Shown one piece after another: positions 45,309 through 54,739 of a stretch of DNA of 64,000 nucleotides. Position 1 is the stretch's first letter, and the number at the start of each line of letters is the position of its first letter. The stretch comes from an uncultured Flavobacteriaceae bacterium (GTDB taxonomy: Bacteria; Bacteroidota; Bacteroidia; Flavobacteriales; Flavobacteriaceae), in contig CAJXUB010000006.1 in the NCBI GenBank assembly GCA_913061125.1, positions 1 through 64,000 of the forward strand, written 5' to 3'. Both the position numbers and the translations under genes were made by a program. The notes under the pieces are model-generated. The model saw only the letters and a program-made list of their open reading frames with translations. It was not told the DNA's origin and did no database searches.

Positions 45309-46975
45309 TAGTTTTGATTTGATTTAATAAGCTCAACAGAGCTCAAAATTCGATCGGAAATTGCTTTTGTGTAATCATCATCTGTTGCCCAAACCATGAT
45401 AAGTTGTTGCAAAAGATCAGCCGTTGAAAAGCCCAAAATTACAAACTCTGCACTTACCGCGTTTGACCCCTCAAAAGGGAACATTGCACTGCCGTAAGTT
45501 TTTAATCCTTCTTGTCCATTTTGGGTGGTGAATTTCTCGTTTCTTGGCAGCATATTTAAGCCCCCCAGCCGTCCCAGTTCATCCAGCTCCTTCTCAGCGG
45601 CATTTAGTAAATCGATTGGCTCCTTTTGCGGTTGATTAGCATCCTTATTGGAAGGATATTTTGAACTTTTTATTAAGATTTTAAGCGGGACATTTTCATC
45701 GAAAAAGCCAAAAATTTTGGTGCTCGCGTTGTTTCGACTTGGAGGCACGGAATCGTTGGATTTACGTCCTAAAACCTCAGGAGTTTCAATTGTAATTCCA
45801 GGGGCACCATATTCGCTAGAAACCCAATGCTCTGTTTCCAACAGTAATTTACTAGGATGTCTTAGCAGGGTGTCTTTAACTGTCGAAAATCCAAAATACA
45901 GCGAACTTCCGATAAAAGTCAATAAAACTAGCCCAGCAGCGGAAATTCCAGCAATTTTTAGCTGTCGCTGTCGCTTCTTTCGTTGCAACTGCTCCTGGTA
46001 TTTCAGGTCCATTTGGAGTTCTTCTTCCGTCGGTTCAGGAAGTCCTTTTTTGACTTGATCTATTTCACTATCGATGGTGTTTTTATCCAATCGAATAATT
46101 TCAAAATTGGGTTTAGATTTAGCAAATTTTACCAAATCGGCGCGTTTCAAAATGGCTTCAATGTTTTTTAGAGATTCATCATTTAAACGAATTGTTTTGG
46201 CTTTTTTTAAACCGTGAAGCGCTTCAAGAAGCTCATCGGTTGTGCTCTCTAGAGATTGGCCGTACACTTTTTCATCAAGATAGCGGCGCAACACAAGTGT
46301 CAATTCGGAGTAAAACGATTTAATTTTGTTGTTCTCAAAATAGTGTTTTTCATCCAGTGCTTTTAAAGCTGCTTTGGCGTGTTCGTACGGCGGAAGATTT
46401 TTTTCAGTTTCGTTGCCGTGAGTTGTTTTTTTTGCCCAAATAAGCTTAAAAATCAACAATACGGCAATCAGCCCAATTCCAAGAATCCACCAAAACCAGC
46501 CCCAACCCGAACGCTGCTTTTCAACCCCGATGATGGGCTTGATGTCGTACAGTTTTTGTTTGGTAGTGTCCACTTTGACAGAGTTAACTTGCACCGCTAT
46601 TGAATCTGAAAATAAAATCGTATCGTTAATTAAAATTTTTTGCCTCGGAATACGATATACCCCGGAGTCAAATTGAGTAAGACCGTATTTTTTAATCAGT
46701 TTAATTTTCAAATCTTGTTTTGTGGTGTCGGCAGCATAACTTTCTAAAAGTTCCAACGGCTGAAATGTTTGTCCTTCGGGGAATACGACCGTTGAAGTGG
46801 AGTCGGTCTCTACCTCAAAGGTCAATATTAATTCCTCACCAATTTTAATGGTGGTGGTGTCCACCTGGGTATCTACCTGTGCTACCAATATCCCCCCACA
46901 ACACCACATCATTATGAGGACAAGAATAGATTTGTTCATTTTTTTTTGGCAATATGTCTCTATCATTTGCGCCAT
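45308..46975 (-). CDS. Bat-cluster membrane protein of unknown function (BatD-like N-terminus)
   Basis: 555 residues from ATG 46975, 1 nt after the DUF58 stop; an ATG at 46939 gives a cleaner signal peptide (NKSILVLIMMWCCGGILVAQ) and is also possible. A longer ORF to 47173 is rejected because it lies over the DUF58 gene. A periplasmic beta-like domain (about 35-155) is followed by a membrane helix near 160-180 (WGWFWWILGIGLIAVLLIFKLIW), a helical cytoplasmic part and a second helix near 345-365. Proteins of this kind sit between DUF58 and batA in Bacteroidota; no function is known to me. Confidence 0.75.
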   Translation of the reverse strand: MAQMIETYCQKKMNKSILVLIMMWCCGGILVAQVDTQVDTTTIKIGEELILTFEVETDSTSTVVFPEGQTFQPLELLESYAADTTKQDLKIKLIKKYGLTQFDSGVYRIPRQKILINDTILFSDSIAVQVNSVKVDTTKQKLYDIKPIIGVEKQRSGWGWFWWILGIGLIAVLLIFKLIWAKKTTHGNETEKNLPPYEHAKAALKALDEKHYFENNKIKSFYSELTLVLRRYLDEKVYGQSLESTTDELLEALHGLKKAKTIRLNDESLKNIEAILKRADLVKFAKSKPNFEIIRLDKNTIDSEIDQVKKGLPEPTEEELQMDLKYQEQLQRKKRQRQLKIAGISAAGLVLLTFIGSSLYFGFSTVKDTLLRHPSKLLLETEHWVSSEYGAPGITIETPEVLGRKSNDSVPPSRNNASTKIFGFFDENVPLKILIKSSKYPSNKDANQPQKEPIDLLNAAEKELDELGRLGGLNMLPRNEKFTTQNGQEGLKTYGSAMFPFEGSNAVSAEFVILGFSTADLLQQLIMVWATDDDYTKAISDRILSSVELIKSNQN

Positions 46976-46976
46976 A

Positions 46977-47843
46977 TTAATTCCGTTGTTTAAAATAACC
47001 CAAAAGCTTTTTAACATAACTCTCATCCAATCGGCAATCCAAACTACCGGCACCGGATTTCTTGAAACGGTCCTTAAAATATTCGACGTTGTTGCGTTGA
47101 GCTTTTGCAAAACTTGTTCGAACGCGTTTGGAATTGGTATTAACCAACACATTTCTTCCAGATTCTTGATCAATCATTTGGACCAAACCCAGTTTTGGAA
47201 TTTCGACTTCATGCTTGTCATACACACGAATGCCAGTGATGTCGTGTTTGCTTGCCGCAATTTTGAGATTTCGAGAATAGCCCGAATCCATAAAATCAGA
47301 TAACAGAAAAACAATAGCCTTTTTCTTTAAAACATTAGACAAAAACTTTAAGGCCTCCGCAATGTCAGTTTTTGTGTTTTTTGGTTTGAATTCCAGCAAT
47401 TCACGAATGATTCGAAGGACGTGAGATCGCCCTTTTTTTGGGGGAATAAAAAGCTCAATGGTATCTGAAAATAAAACAAGCCCAATTTTATCGTTGTTTT
47501 GAGTGGCTGAAAAAGCAAGTGTGGCTGCAATTTCTGTGACAAACTCGCTCTTAAATTGCCGGTGTGTTCCAAAGTTTTTAGACCCAGAGACATCCACAAC
47601 CAGCATCATGGTTAGTTCGCGTTCTTCCTCAAAAATTTTGACATGAGGCTCGTTGTATCGCGCGGTCACGTTCCAATCAATATTTCGAACGTCGTCGCCG
47701 TATTGATATTGTCGTACTTCTGAAAAAGTCATCCCTCGACCTTTAAACGTCGAGTGGTACTCTCCACCAAAAACGTGATCCGACAACCGACGTGTTTTGA
47801 TTTCTATCTTACGAACTTTTTTAAGTAATTCTTTTGTATCCAT
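46977..47843 (-). CDS. DUF58 protein (VWA-like)
   Basis: 288 residues. The DUF58 signature is clear: GRGMTFSEVRQYQYGDDVRNIDWNVTARYNEPHVKIFEEE, followed by MMLVVDVSGSKNFGT, a MIDAS-like motif. Such proteins almost always accompany MoxR ATPases and are thought to be their partners. It lies 57 nt downstream of moxR and 1 nt before the next gene. Confidence 0.92.
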   Translation of the reverse strand: MDTKELLKKVRKIEIKTRRLSDHVFGGEYHSTFKGRGMTFSEVRQYQYGDDVRNIDWNVTARYNEPHVKIFEEERELTMMLVVDVSGSKNFGTHRQFKSEFVTEIAATLAFSATQNNDKIGLVLFSDTIELFIPPKKGRSHVLRIIRELLEFKPKNTKTDIAEALKFLSNVLKKKAIVFLLSDFMDSGYSRNLKIAASKHDITGIRVYDKHEVEIPKLGLVQMIDQESGRNVLVNTNSKRVRTSFAKAQRNNVEYFKDRFKKSGAGSLDCRLDESYVKKLLGYFKQRN

Positions 47844-47900
47844 CGAAGAGTTTTAACCTGAATTGCGTTTGGCTTAAACTGAAACCTTTACAACTGACCG

Positions 47901-48899
47901 CTAAGGGACTTCAATTTCGTTAACAATGGTGTTTATGATATCCACCGAAGTTGTGTTTTCAGCTTCAGCTTCGTAGGTGATGCCAACCCTGTGACGCAAA
48001 ACATCCAAAACAACCGCTCGAACATCTTCCGGAATGACATAGCCACGGCGTTTAATAAAGGCGTAACATTTGGCTGCTGTGGCTAAATTAATACTTCCTC
48101 TTGGTGAAGCTCCGAAGGAAATAAGAGGTTTAAGATCTGAAAGATTATAACGCTCTGGGTAACGCGTTGCAAAAATAATATCCAAGATGTATTTTTCTAT
48201 TTTTTCATCCATGTACACGTCGCGAACAGCATCTTGTGCCGCTAAAATTTCTTTAACGTTAACAACGGGTTTTATGGTTTCAAAGCTTCCTTTTAAATTG
48301 GCACGAACGATGTTTTGTTCGTCCTCCATTTTTGGGTAATCAATTACAGTTTTTAGCATAAAGCGGTCCACTTGAGCTTCCGGTAGTGGGTAGGTCCCTT
48401 CTTGCTCTACGGGATTTTGGGTGGCCATCACCAAGAAAGGTTTGTCAAGGGAAAAGGTCTCGTCTCCAATGGTAACCTGCTTTTCCTGCATGGCTTCGAG
48501 GAGGGCCGATTGGACTTTTGCTGGCGCTCTATTAATTTCATCGGCCAAAACAAAATTGGCAAATACGGGGCCTTTTTTTATGGTAAAATCATTGGCTTTC
48601 ATATTATAAATTAGAGTTCCAACAACATCCGCAGGCAGCAAATCTGGTGTAAATTGAATTCTGCTAAAACTTCCTGAAACAGCTTGAGATAAGGTGTTAA
48701 TTGCTAAAGTTTTGGCCAATCCAGGAACCCCTTCCAGTAGAATATGTCCACGCCCCAAGAGGCCAATCAGTAGGCGTTCAATCATGTGTTTTTGTCCCAC
48801 AATAATTTTCCCCATTTCTAAGGTAAGCAGGTCTATAAATGCGCTTTGTTTCTCAATCTTCTCATTAATTGCCTTGATGTCAATTGTTTCTTCTTTCAT
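47901..48899 (-). CDS. moxR: MoxR-family AAA+ ATPase
   Basis: 332 residues from ATG 48899 (MKEETIDIKAIN); a start at 48932 would add 11 residues unlike the family. It has Walker A in LLEGVPGLAKTLAINTLS, Walker B in NFVLADEINRAPAKVQSALLEAM and sensor residues in VMATQNPVEQEGTYPLPEAQ. MoxR proteins act as chaperone-like remodelling ATPases for VWA proteins. It is the first gene of the Bat operon, which runs eight genes to batE. Confidence 0.94.
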   Translation of the reverse strand: MKEETIDIKAINEKIEKQSAFIDLLTLEMGKIIVGQKHMIERLLIGLLGRGHILLEGVPGLAKTLAINTLSQAVSGSFSRIQFTPDLLPADVVGTLIYNMKANDFTIKKGPVFANFVLADEINRAPAKVQSALLEAMQEKQVTIGDETFSLDKPFLVMATQNPVEQEGTYPLPEAQVDRFMLKTVIDYPKMEDEQNIVRANLKGSFETIKPVVNVKEILAAQDAVRDVYMDEKIEKYILDIIFATRYPERYNLSDLKPLISFGASPRGSINLATAAKCYAFIKRRGYVIPEDVRAVVLDVLRHRVGITYEAEAENTTSVDIINTIVNEIEVP

Positions 48900-49039
48900 T
48901 TTTGGTGGTGTTTTCTGGTGTTTACTTCGCAATTTTGAAAATAATTTTACCTAACCTTGTTAATAATTGGTTAAAAATAAAGATTATTTTCAGAGCTGTT
49001 GTACGATTCTTTTTTAATTTTAGTTTAATATAAAAAATC

Positions 49040-49915
49040 ATGCCAAAAATAACATTTTCTCGATTTGTTGCCGGCACCATGTCATGGGGTCAATGGGGTA
49101 AGGAATTTTCTCATCAATCAATGTCAAATTTAATTGACTATTATTATAGCAGTGGCATAACCACTTTTGACCATGCCGATATTTATGGCAGCTACACAAT
49201 GGAGTCTGATTTTGGTAAAGCGTTTAAGCGCGCTGCTGTTCAGAGAGATAAGGTGCAGTTTGTTACCAAATGCGGCATTCAATATCTTAGTGAAAATAGG
49301 GCTAATGAGGTTGTTCATTACGACACATCGAGAGCTTACATTATGGAATCTGCTGAGGCGTCTTTAACGAAATTGCAGACCGATTATTTGGACGTTTTGC
49401 TCATCCATCGACCAAGTCCTTTGATGCATCCAAATGAGATTTTGGAGGCCGTTCAACGCTTAAAAAAGGAGGGTAAAATTTTACATTTTGGCGTATCAAA
49501 TTTTGGCCCATCACAATTGGATTTGATGCTTTCTGAGGGAGCGATTGAGGTCAATCAAATTGAGTTCTCGGCTGTGCATTATGCACCCATGTTTGACGGG
49601 ACGCTGGACCGCATGATTCAACATCAAATTTTACCTATGGCTTGGGGCCCAGTACGCTCTTATTTTAACCTTCAAGAGGATTCGAAAAAAGAGCGTCTTG
49701 AGCTGCAACTTTTAGAGCTCACTCAAGTCTATGATTGTACGGTGGACCAGTTGTTGTATGCCTGGATTTTAAAACACCCAGCTCGAGTTCATCCCATTGT
49801 TGGCTCAACCAATAAAGATAGGATTGCCTCAGCCCTACGTGCTGCAAAAATTAAGCTTTCAACCCAAGATTGGTTTAAAATTTTAATTGCCAGCCAAGGG
49901 CATCAAGTGCCTTAA
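49040..49915 (+). CDS. aldo/keto reductase
   Basis: 291 residues, TIM-barrel type. The active-site Asp/Tyr region is FDHADIYGSYTMESDFG. Other family blocks are DYLDVLLIHRPSPLMHPNEI, GVSNFGPSQLDL and the NADPH-binding end HPIVGSTNKDRI. It resembles the YdhF-like oxidoreductases. The substrate is unknown. It is divergent from moxR and lies 13 nt upstream of the AlbA_2 gene. Confidence 0.92.
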   Translation: MPKITFSRFVAGTMSWGQWGKEFSHQSMSNLIDYYYSSGITTFDHADIYGSYTMESDFGKAFKRAAVQRDKVQFVTKCGIQYLSENRANEVVHYDTSRAYIMESAEASLTKLQTDYLDVLLIHRPSPLMHPNEILEAVQRLKKEGKILHFGVSNFGPSQLDLMLSEGAIEVNQIEFSAVHYAPMFDGTLDRMIQHQILPMAWGPVRSYFNLQEDSKKERLELQLLELTQVYDCTVDQLLYAWILKHPARVHPIVGSTNKDRIASALRAAKIKLSTQDWFKILIASQGHQVP

Positions 49916-49928
49916 ACCGAATTCAATA

Positions 49929-51065
49929 ATGATTAATAAACGATTGCTTATTAAAAACCTATTGGCTCATAACGACGAAAATAGTTTTTATGATAAAAAA
50001 CGTCAAATTAATATTGGAGAGAAAGAAGGTAAAGCGAAGTTTTTAAAACATATTTGCGCGCTTTCTAACAGTAATCCGCACAACAATTCTTACATTATTA
50101 TAGGCGTGGATGATTCTAACAATTCAATTGTTGGTGTAGATTTTTTTGATGACAGCAAAATTCAAAATTTAATTAATGCCTATTTGGAACACCCCCCTGT
50201 CATTCAGTACGAAAACATTGCGTTTCCTCACCTTCCCGAAGATAAAGTTGTGGGCTTGGTTACCATTAGAGCCAAAACAACAGATCAAATTACGGCTCTG
50301 CGAAAAAACATATGGAAATACTACGGCGGGGCTGTTTTTTTTAGAGATGGAAGCATCAGTATGCCAAAAGTCTTTGACTTAAAGCTTCAGGATGTTAATT
50401 CTAAAATTGTTCAATCCATTGAACAACACGCTCAAAATAACATTCAATACACCTTGGATGGTGTTTTTGATTTTATGGCAAAGCGAAAAGATTACAATCC
50501 TGTTTACAAAGTATTTAAAGAATATTTTGTGATTTGCTGGGCCGGGAAAACAAAACACGTTAAGGACCAAACGTTTTATTCTAGAGTGGATATAGCTCTA
50601 ATCAATGAACAAGTTCGACTGTTTTATTCAGCATTAGACGAAGTGGAAATATCGTTCGATTCAGATCAATTTCGAATTATAGAATACGTCAATTTGGGCC
50701 TCAACGGCCAAAACAAGTACCTTAAACTCGAGGAAACCTGTATCAATTTTTACGACAATGCACAGTACACCATCAATACCAAGCTGTTGTTTCAACCTCC
50801 AATTTATAACAAGAAAACCTTACACCACATTTTTAATTCGAACAATGCTCTTTTAGAAAAACTTCGAACCAAACGGTCTCTTAATCTTCAAGAACGGGCG
50901 GATTTAAAAAACCTTCCTATCACGTATTTAATCTGTCATTTTAACGGGTTTGATCAGGCCTTAAAACAATTGGAGCAAACAAAACCGTTAGTATCCAAAA
51001 ACAGTGAAGTTTATGCCTTGTACAAAGAAAGTATTCGAATTTTACGAAAAGTGAAATACAACTAA
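49929..51065 (+). CDS. AlbA_2 (Schlafen-like) domain protein
   Basis: 378 residues from ATG 49929. The N-terminal domain (about 8-150) has the pattern EKEGKAKFLKHICALSNSNPHNNSYIIIGVDDSNNSIVGV, the AlbA_2/Schlafen-type putative ATP-binding domain. The rest is not assigned. Proteins with this domain are often called transcriptional regulators or ATP-binding proteins, but there is no visible helix-turn-helix C-terminus here. It is encoded with the aldo/keto reductase and ends at a hairpin terminator. Confidence 0.75.
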   Translation: MINKRLLIKNLLAHNDENSFYDKKRQINIGEKEGKAKFLKHICALSNSNPHNNSYIIIGVDDSNNSIVGVDFFDDSKIQNLINAYLEHPPVIQYENIAFPHLPEDKVVGLVTIRAKTTDQITALRKNIWKYYGGAVFFRDGSISMPKVFDLKLQDVNSKIVQSIEQHAQNNIQYTLDGVFDFMAKRKDYNPVYKVFKEYFVICWAGKTKHVKDQTFYSRVDIALINEQVRLFYSALDEVEISFDSDQFRIIEYVNLGLNGQNKYLKLEETCINFYDNAQYTINTKLLFQPPIYNKKTLHHIFNSNNALLEKLRTKRSLNLQERADLKNLPITYLICHFNGFDQALKQLEQTKPLVSKNSEVYALYKESIRILRKVKYN

Positions 51066-51096
51066 AAAAACGCCTTACTGGCGTAGGGCGTTTTTT
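51065..51096. terminator. bidirectional intrinsic terminator
   Basis: AAAAAACGCC (51065-51074) pairs perfectly with GGCGTTTTTT (51087-51096), leaving a 12-nt loop, and a T run follows. An alternative inner stem ACGCC/GGCGT also exists. It separates the converging AlbA_2 and HhH protein genes. Confidence 0.85.
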
Positions 51097-51105
51097 TAAT
51101 ATCGG

Positions 51106-51612
51106 TTATTTACCGCCATCAAGTTCTTCCTGCCACTCTAATAGTTTTTTCCATTTGCCCTCGTAGGCCAAACGAGCTTGTTTTGGCCAAGTTCCAGGGT
51201 TATGAATTCTATAGGCCTCACCTCCAGCATCCAGGATAGATTGACATTTTTGTACGCTACAATTGGATAGCGACTTCCAGGTTTTGATATTGTTGTTATG
51301 AAATAATTGTTGAATTTTTGGACCAATTCCTTCAATAATCGTAAGGTCATTTTCCTTGATCGATTTTCCAAAAACAGCTCTGGCTTTATCTTTATCAAAA
51401 GAGTAACTAAAAAATCCTGCTGATGGCGACGATTTTGACAAGCGGTTTTTGTCCTTACAAGCATTTAATTCGGCTTCCAACGTTGAAATTTTGCGTTCCA
51501 AATTTTCGCACTGTGTTTTACAACGATCCTTTGAAAAAAGTCGTCCTAAAAGATACCCCAAAAGAGCAGACAACAAGCCAACGGCAATCGGGATTAATAG
51601 ACATGTGTTCAT
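51106..51612 (-). CDS. membrane-anchored helix-hairpin-helix protein
   Basis: 168 residues. The N-terminal hydrophobic helix (LIPIAVGLLSALLGYLLGRLF, about 6-26) is followed by a short coiled coil (RCKTQCENLERKISTLEAEL), then a C-terminal HhH-type domain (about 88-165): TIIEGIGPKIQQLFHNNNIKTW...HNPGTWPKQARLAYEGKW. That C-terminal domain recurs in uncharacterised bacterial proteins with a fold like a DNA- or RNA-binding HhH. It lies 12 nt downstream of the OmpA gene, so the two are probably one operon. What an HhH domain does at the membrane is unclear. Confidence 0.75.
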   Translation of the reverse strand: MNTCLLIPIAVGLLSALLGYLLGRLFSKDRCKTQCENLERKISTLEAELNACKDKNRLSKSSPSAGFFSYSFDKDKARAVFGKSIKENDLTIIEGIGPKIQQLFHNNNIKTWKSLSNCSVQKCQSILDAGGEAYRIHNPGTWPKQARLAYEGKWKKLLEWQEELDGGK

Positions 51613-51624
51613 AGTGTTTATTTT

Positions 51625-52530
51625 TTAATTTAATTGTATTTCAGTTCTTCTGTTTTTAGCTTTTCCGTTTTTTGTGGCATTGGCGGCTATTGGAGAGGAT
51701 TCTCCACGGCTTAAGGTTTTTATTTTTTTTGGACTAACCTTTAGTTTTACCAATTCCTTTTTTGCAAATTCCGCGCGTTCTTTTCCAAGCACGAGGTTGC
51801 TTTGTTCCGATCCCACGCTATCTGTATGACCAATAATGGTGCAAGAGGAGGTCTCGGAGGCGTTAAGGTAGTTGGCAACATCTCGCAAACGGCTCTTTTC
51901 CTGAGCGGTCACAGTTTTAGAAAAACGACCAGGCAAAAAATGAACCAAAACCGTATGTCTTTGGGCTGCCTTTTTTAATTTTAAAAGCTCAGAATTATCT
52001 TCCTTTTTAGTGAGCGTCTCAAAGGCGTAGGGCCCAAAAAAGAGTTGCTCTACATTGGCTTTCAAGGTATTGTTAACCTTACCGTTAACTTCCATTTGAT
52101 GTTTTGGAAACCCCAGTTCGCTCAAATGGTTTTTAATGGCCCAAGCCCTCGCAAGACCAAGGTTATCGTAGTTTGACGAATTATTCTCAGCTTCGATATA
52201 CCACCCTGTGATTTTTAGGGTTTTGTTAGGATTATTTTTAAAATACGAAGCCAATTCTTGTAAACAAGAGGTAAGATGCTCCGAAACGGGCTGAACCACA
52301 GCATGCTCAGATTTGAAAAAATTCAGGTTATCTTGACTTTTAATGGATAAATTTCCGTCCTTAAATGCAAACGGAATAGCACTAACTGCCGGTTTTGTAA
52401 TGGTGTTTTTAACGTGTGCTTTTTCGGGTTTTTTTTCAGCACTGCAATTGCAACAAAAATACCACTGCAACAAAGCACCAATAATTAGGGTCGCTAGAAT
52501 ACCCGATAAGTAGGTTGATTTATTGTTCAT
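51625..52530 (-). CDS. OmpA-family protein, membrane-anchored
   Basis: 301 residues. It has an N-terminal hydrophobic segment (about 8-25) with nearby Cys residues (WYFCCNCSAE), then two OmpA-like regions: one around residues 60-170 with NYDNLGLARAWAIKNHL and one at the C-terminus with NLVLGKERAEFAKKEL and RGESSPIAANATKNGKAKNRRTEIQ, the peptidoglycan-binding type. It is encoded just upstream of the HhH protein. Confidence 0.83.
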   Translation of the reverse strand: MNNKSTYLSGILATLIIGALLQWYFCCNCSAEKKPEKAHVKNTITKPAVSAIPFAFKDGNLSIKSQDNLNFFKSEHAVVQPVSEHLTSCLQELASYFKNNPNKTLKITGWYIEAENNSSNYDNLGLARAWAIKNHLSELGFPKHQMEVNGKVNNTLKANVEQLFFGPYAFETLTKKEDNSELLKLKKAAQRHTVLVHFLPGRFSKTVTAQEKSRLRDVANYLNASETSSCTIIGHTDSVGSEQSNLVLGKERAEFAKKELVKLKVSPKKIKTLSRGESSPIAANATKNGKAKNRRTEIQLN

Positions 52531-52630
52531 TATAAAAAATTTAAATTAGGGCGTTACACGCCACGTATCCTTTTAGACACGAAACTTGAGAAAAGTCACT
52601 TTTTTGGGGATAAGTTTTAAGAAAAAGGGA

Positions 52631-54175
52631 CTAAAGGTCAAATTTTATCCCTTGAGCTAAAGGAAGATTGGCCGTAAAATTAATTGTATTGGTTTGACGC
52701 CGCATGTAGATTTTCCAAGCGTCACTCCCCGACTCGCGGCCCCCACCAGTGTCTTTTTCTCCCCCAAAAGCGCCACCAATTTCAGCACCAGAAGTTCCAA
52801 TATTGACGTTAGCAATCCCACAATCGCTACCCGTATGGGATAAAAACAATTCTGCTTCTCGCAGATTATTGGTCATAATGGCAGAGGATAGCCCTTGGGC
52901 CACACTATTTTGTAAAGCGATGGCGTTGTCCACACTACCGCTGTATTTTAACAAATATAATACGGGAGCAAAAGTTTCGTGTTGCACAATATCAAATTCG
53001 TTTTTGGCCTCAGCGATAGCGGGTTTTACATAGCAACCGCTTTCGTAACCCTCTCCCTGAAGAACGCCACCTTCAACCAATATCGACCCCCCCTGATCTA
53101 CAACCGCTTTTAAAGCGTTGTTATAATGTTCAACAGCATCCGTGTCTATTAGAGGTCCAACATGGTTGGTTTCGTCCAGTGGATTTCCAATGCGCAATTG
53201 ACCGTAGGCATCAACTAATGCCGATTTTACGTTCTCGTACATCGATTCGTGTATGATAAGGCGCCTTGTTGAGGTACAGCGCTGCCCCGCTGTTCCAACA
53301 GCACCAAACACGGCCCCAATGACGGTCATTTTAATATCAGCATCTGGGGTGACTATAATAGCGTTATTCCCCCCCAATTCTAGTAAAGATTTACCCAATC
53401 GTTCACCAACAGTTTTAGCTACAATACGCCCCATTCTTGTAGAACCTGTAGCAGAAATTAATGGAACTTGAGGATCTTGAGTTAAAAATTCACCCACGGC
53501 ATAATCCCCATTTATAAGACAAGAAATGCCTTCTGGCAATTTATTTTCGGCAAATACAGATGCGGCTATTTTCTGACAAGCGATGCCACAAAGCGGTGTT
53601 TTTTCGGACGGCTTCCAAACACAAACATCTCCACAAATCCAAGCCAAAGCCGTGTTCCAAGCCCACACCGCAACGGGAAAGTTAAACGCCGAAATGATTC
53701 CAACAACCCCCAAAGGGTGATACTGTTCGTACATGCGGTGCCCGGGCCGTTCGGAGTGCATGGTAAATCCGTGCAATTGTCTGGAAAGGCCAACTGCAAA
53801 ATCGCAGATGTCTATCATTTCTTGAACTTCACCAAGCCCTTCCTGAAGACTTTTACCCATTTCATAGGAAACCAGCTGACCCAGTGGGGTTTTAAGTGTT
53901 CTAAGGCGTTCTCCAAATTGACGTACAATTTCCCCGCGCTGAGGGGCAGGCATCAGCCGCCATGTTTTAAAAGCCGATGCTGCAGTATGCAGGACGTTAT
54001 CATAGTCGCTTTTTGTGGTCACAGAAACGCGACCAATTTGTGCACCATCTACTGGAGAGAAGGATGTTATAAACTCCTCTGATGAAAACCAATTGGACCC
54101 CGTTGAGGTTCCAGAATTATTGGGTTGAATATCAAGGGCTTTTAAGGCCTCGCGAAGATTAATCGTGTGTTTCAT
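52631..54175 (-). CDS. ALDH7-type aldehyde dehydrogenase (AmaB-like)
   Basis: 514 residues from ATG 54175. The active-site Cys is in GTAGQRCTSTRR, the general base Glu in LLELGGNNA, and the family-specific C-terminal block is NVNIGTSGAEIGGAFGG followed by EKDTGGGRESGSDAWK. These match ALDH7/AmaB, the dehydrogenase of piperideine-6-carboxylate (alpha-aminoadipate semialdehyde) in lysine breakdown. No other lysine catabolic gene is beside it, so the substrate is inferred from the family. Confidence 0.9.
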   Translation of the reverse strand: MKHTINLREALKALDIQPNNSGTSTGSNWFSSEEFITSFSPVDGAQIGRVSVTTKSDYDNVLHTAASAFKTWRLMPAPQRGEIVRQFGERLRTLKTPLGQLVSYEMGKSLQEGLGEVQEMIDICDFAVGLSRQLHGFTMHSERPGHRMYEQYHPLGVVGIISAFNFPVAVWAWNTALAWICGDVCVWKPSEKTPLCGIACQKIAASVFAENKLPEGISCLINGDYAVGEFLTQDPQVPLISATGSTRMGRIVAKTVGERLGKSLLELGGNNAIIVTPDADIKMTVIGAVFGAVGTAGQRCTSTRRLIIHESMYENVKSALVDAYGQLRIGNPLDETNHVGPLIDTDAVEHYNNALKAVVDQGGSILVEGGVLQGEGYESGCYVKPAIAEAKNEFDIVQHETFAPVLYLLKYSGSVDNAIALQNSVAQGLSSAIMTNNLREAELFLSHTGSDCGIANVNIGTSGAEIGGAFGGEKDTGGGRESGSDAWKIYMRRQTNTINFTANLPLAQGIKFDL

Positions 54176-54234
54176 GCGTGTTTGTGATTTTAGCAAGTTT
54201 GCGGTTAAAGGTAGTATTTTTTGATAAAGTTAAC

Positions 54235-54702
54235 CTACCAACTTTCATAAGGATTTTGAGATAAATATGAATTATAATATCGTGGATTTCCCGTGACCTC
54301 AACCCCAAGCCAGTCGGGTTTTTTAAAGGTTTCATTTTCCGATTTAAGTTCTATTTCTGCAAGAACAAGTCCGGTATTTTTGCCTGTAAATTCATCGATT
54401 TCAAAGGTATGCCCCATAAAGTCAACAAAATGCCTTATTTTTTCAATCTTATGCGGCAGGCACAACCCCAAAAGGGTCTTTGCGTCATCAACAGAAATTT
54501 CTTTTTCCCATTCCAATCTGGACAATCCATTTTCACTTGATGGCCCTTTGACGGTAATGGCCCCAATCTCGCCACACAATCGGACTCGAACTGCGCGTTC
54601 GGGATCAATACTTAAATACCCCTGAATGATGTCGCAGGAGGAGCCAATCTTTGTTTTGTAGTTTTCCGACTTAATTAAAAATTTTCGTTCTATTTCCAAC
54701 AC
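54235..54702 (-). CDS. CYTH-domain protein (class IV adenylate cyclase/triphosphatase fold)
   Basis: 155 residues. It begins LEIERKFL, the ExExK motif of CYTH proteins, and has the later charged strands VRVRLCGEIGAITVKGP, WEKEIS and EIDEFTG...LAEIEL. Such proteins hydrolyse inorganic triphosphate or thiamine triphosphate, or make cAMP; prokaryotic small forms are mostly triphosphatases. It lies 59 nt downstream of the ALDH gene's partner region and is divergent from dinB. Confidence 0.88.
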   Translation of the reverse strand: MLEIERKFLIKSENYKTKIGSSCDIIQGYLSIDPERAVRVRLCGEIGAITVKGPSSENGLSRLEWEKEISVDDAKTLLGLCLPHKIEKIRHFVDFMGHTFEIDEFTGKNTGLVLAEIELKSENETFKKPDWLGVEVTGNPRYYNSYLSQNPYESW

Positions 54703-54739
54703 CTTTCAAGAATTAAGTTTTTAGCCCTAAATTTACGTT

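Noticed and set aside
47003-47173. Long N-terminal extension of the Bat-cluster protein
   Set aside because: It runs over the DUF58 gene in another frame and does not resemble a signal or membrane segment.
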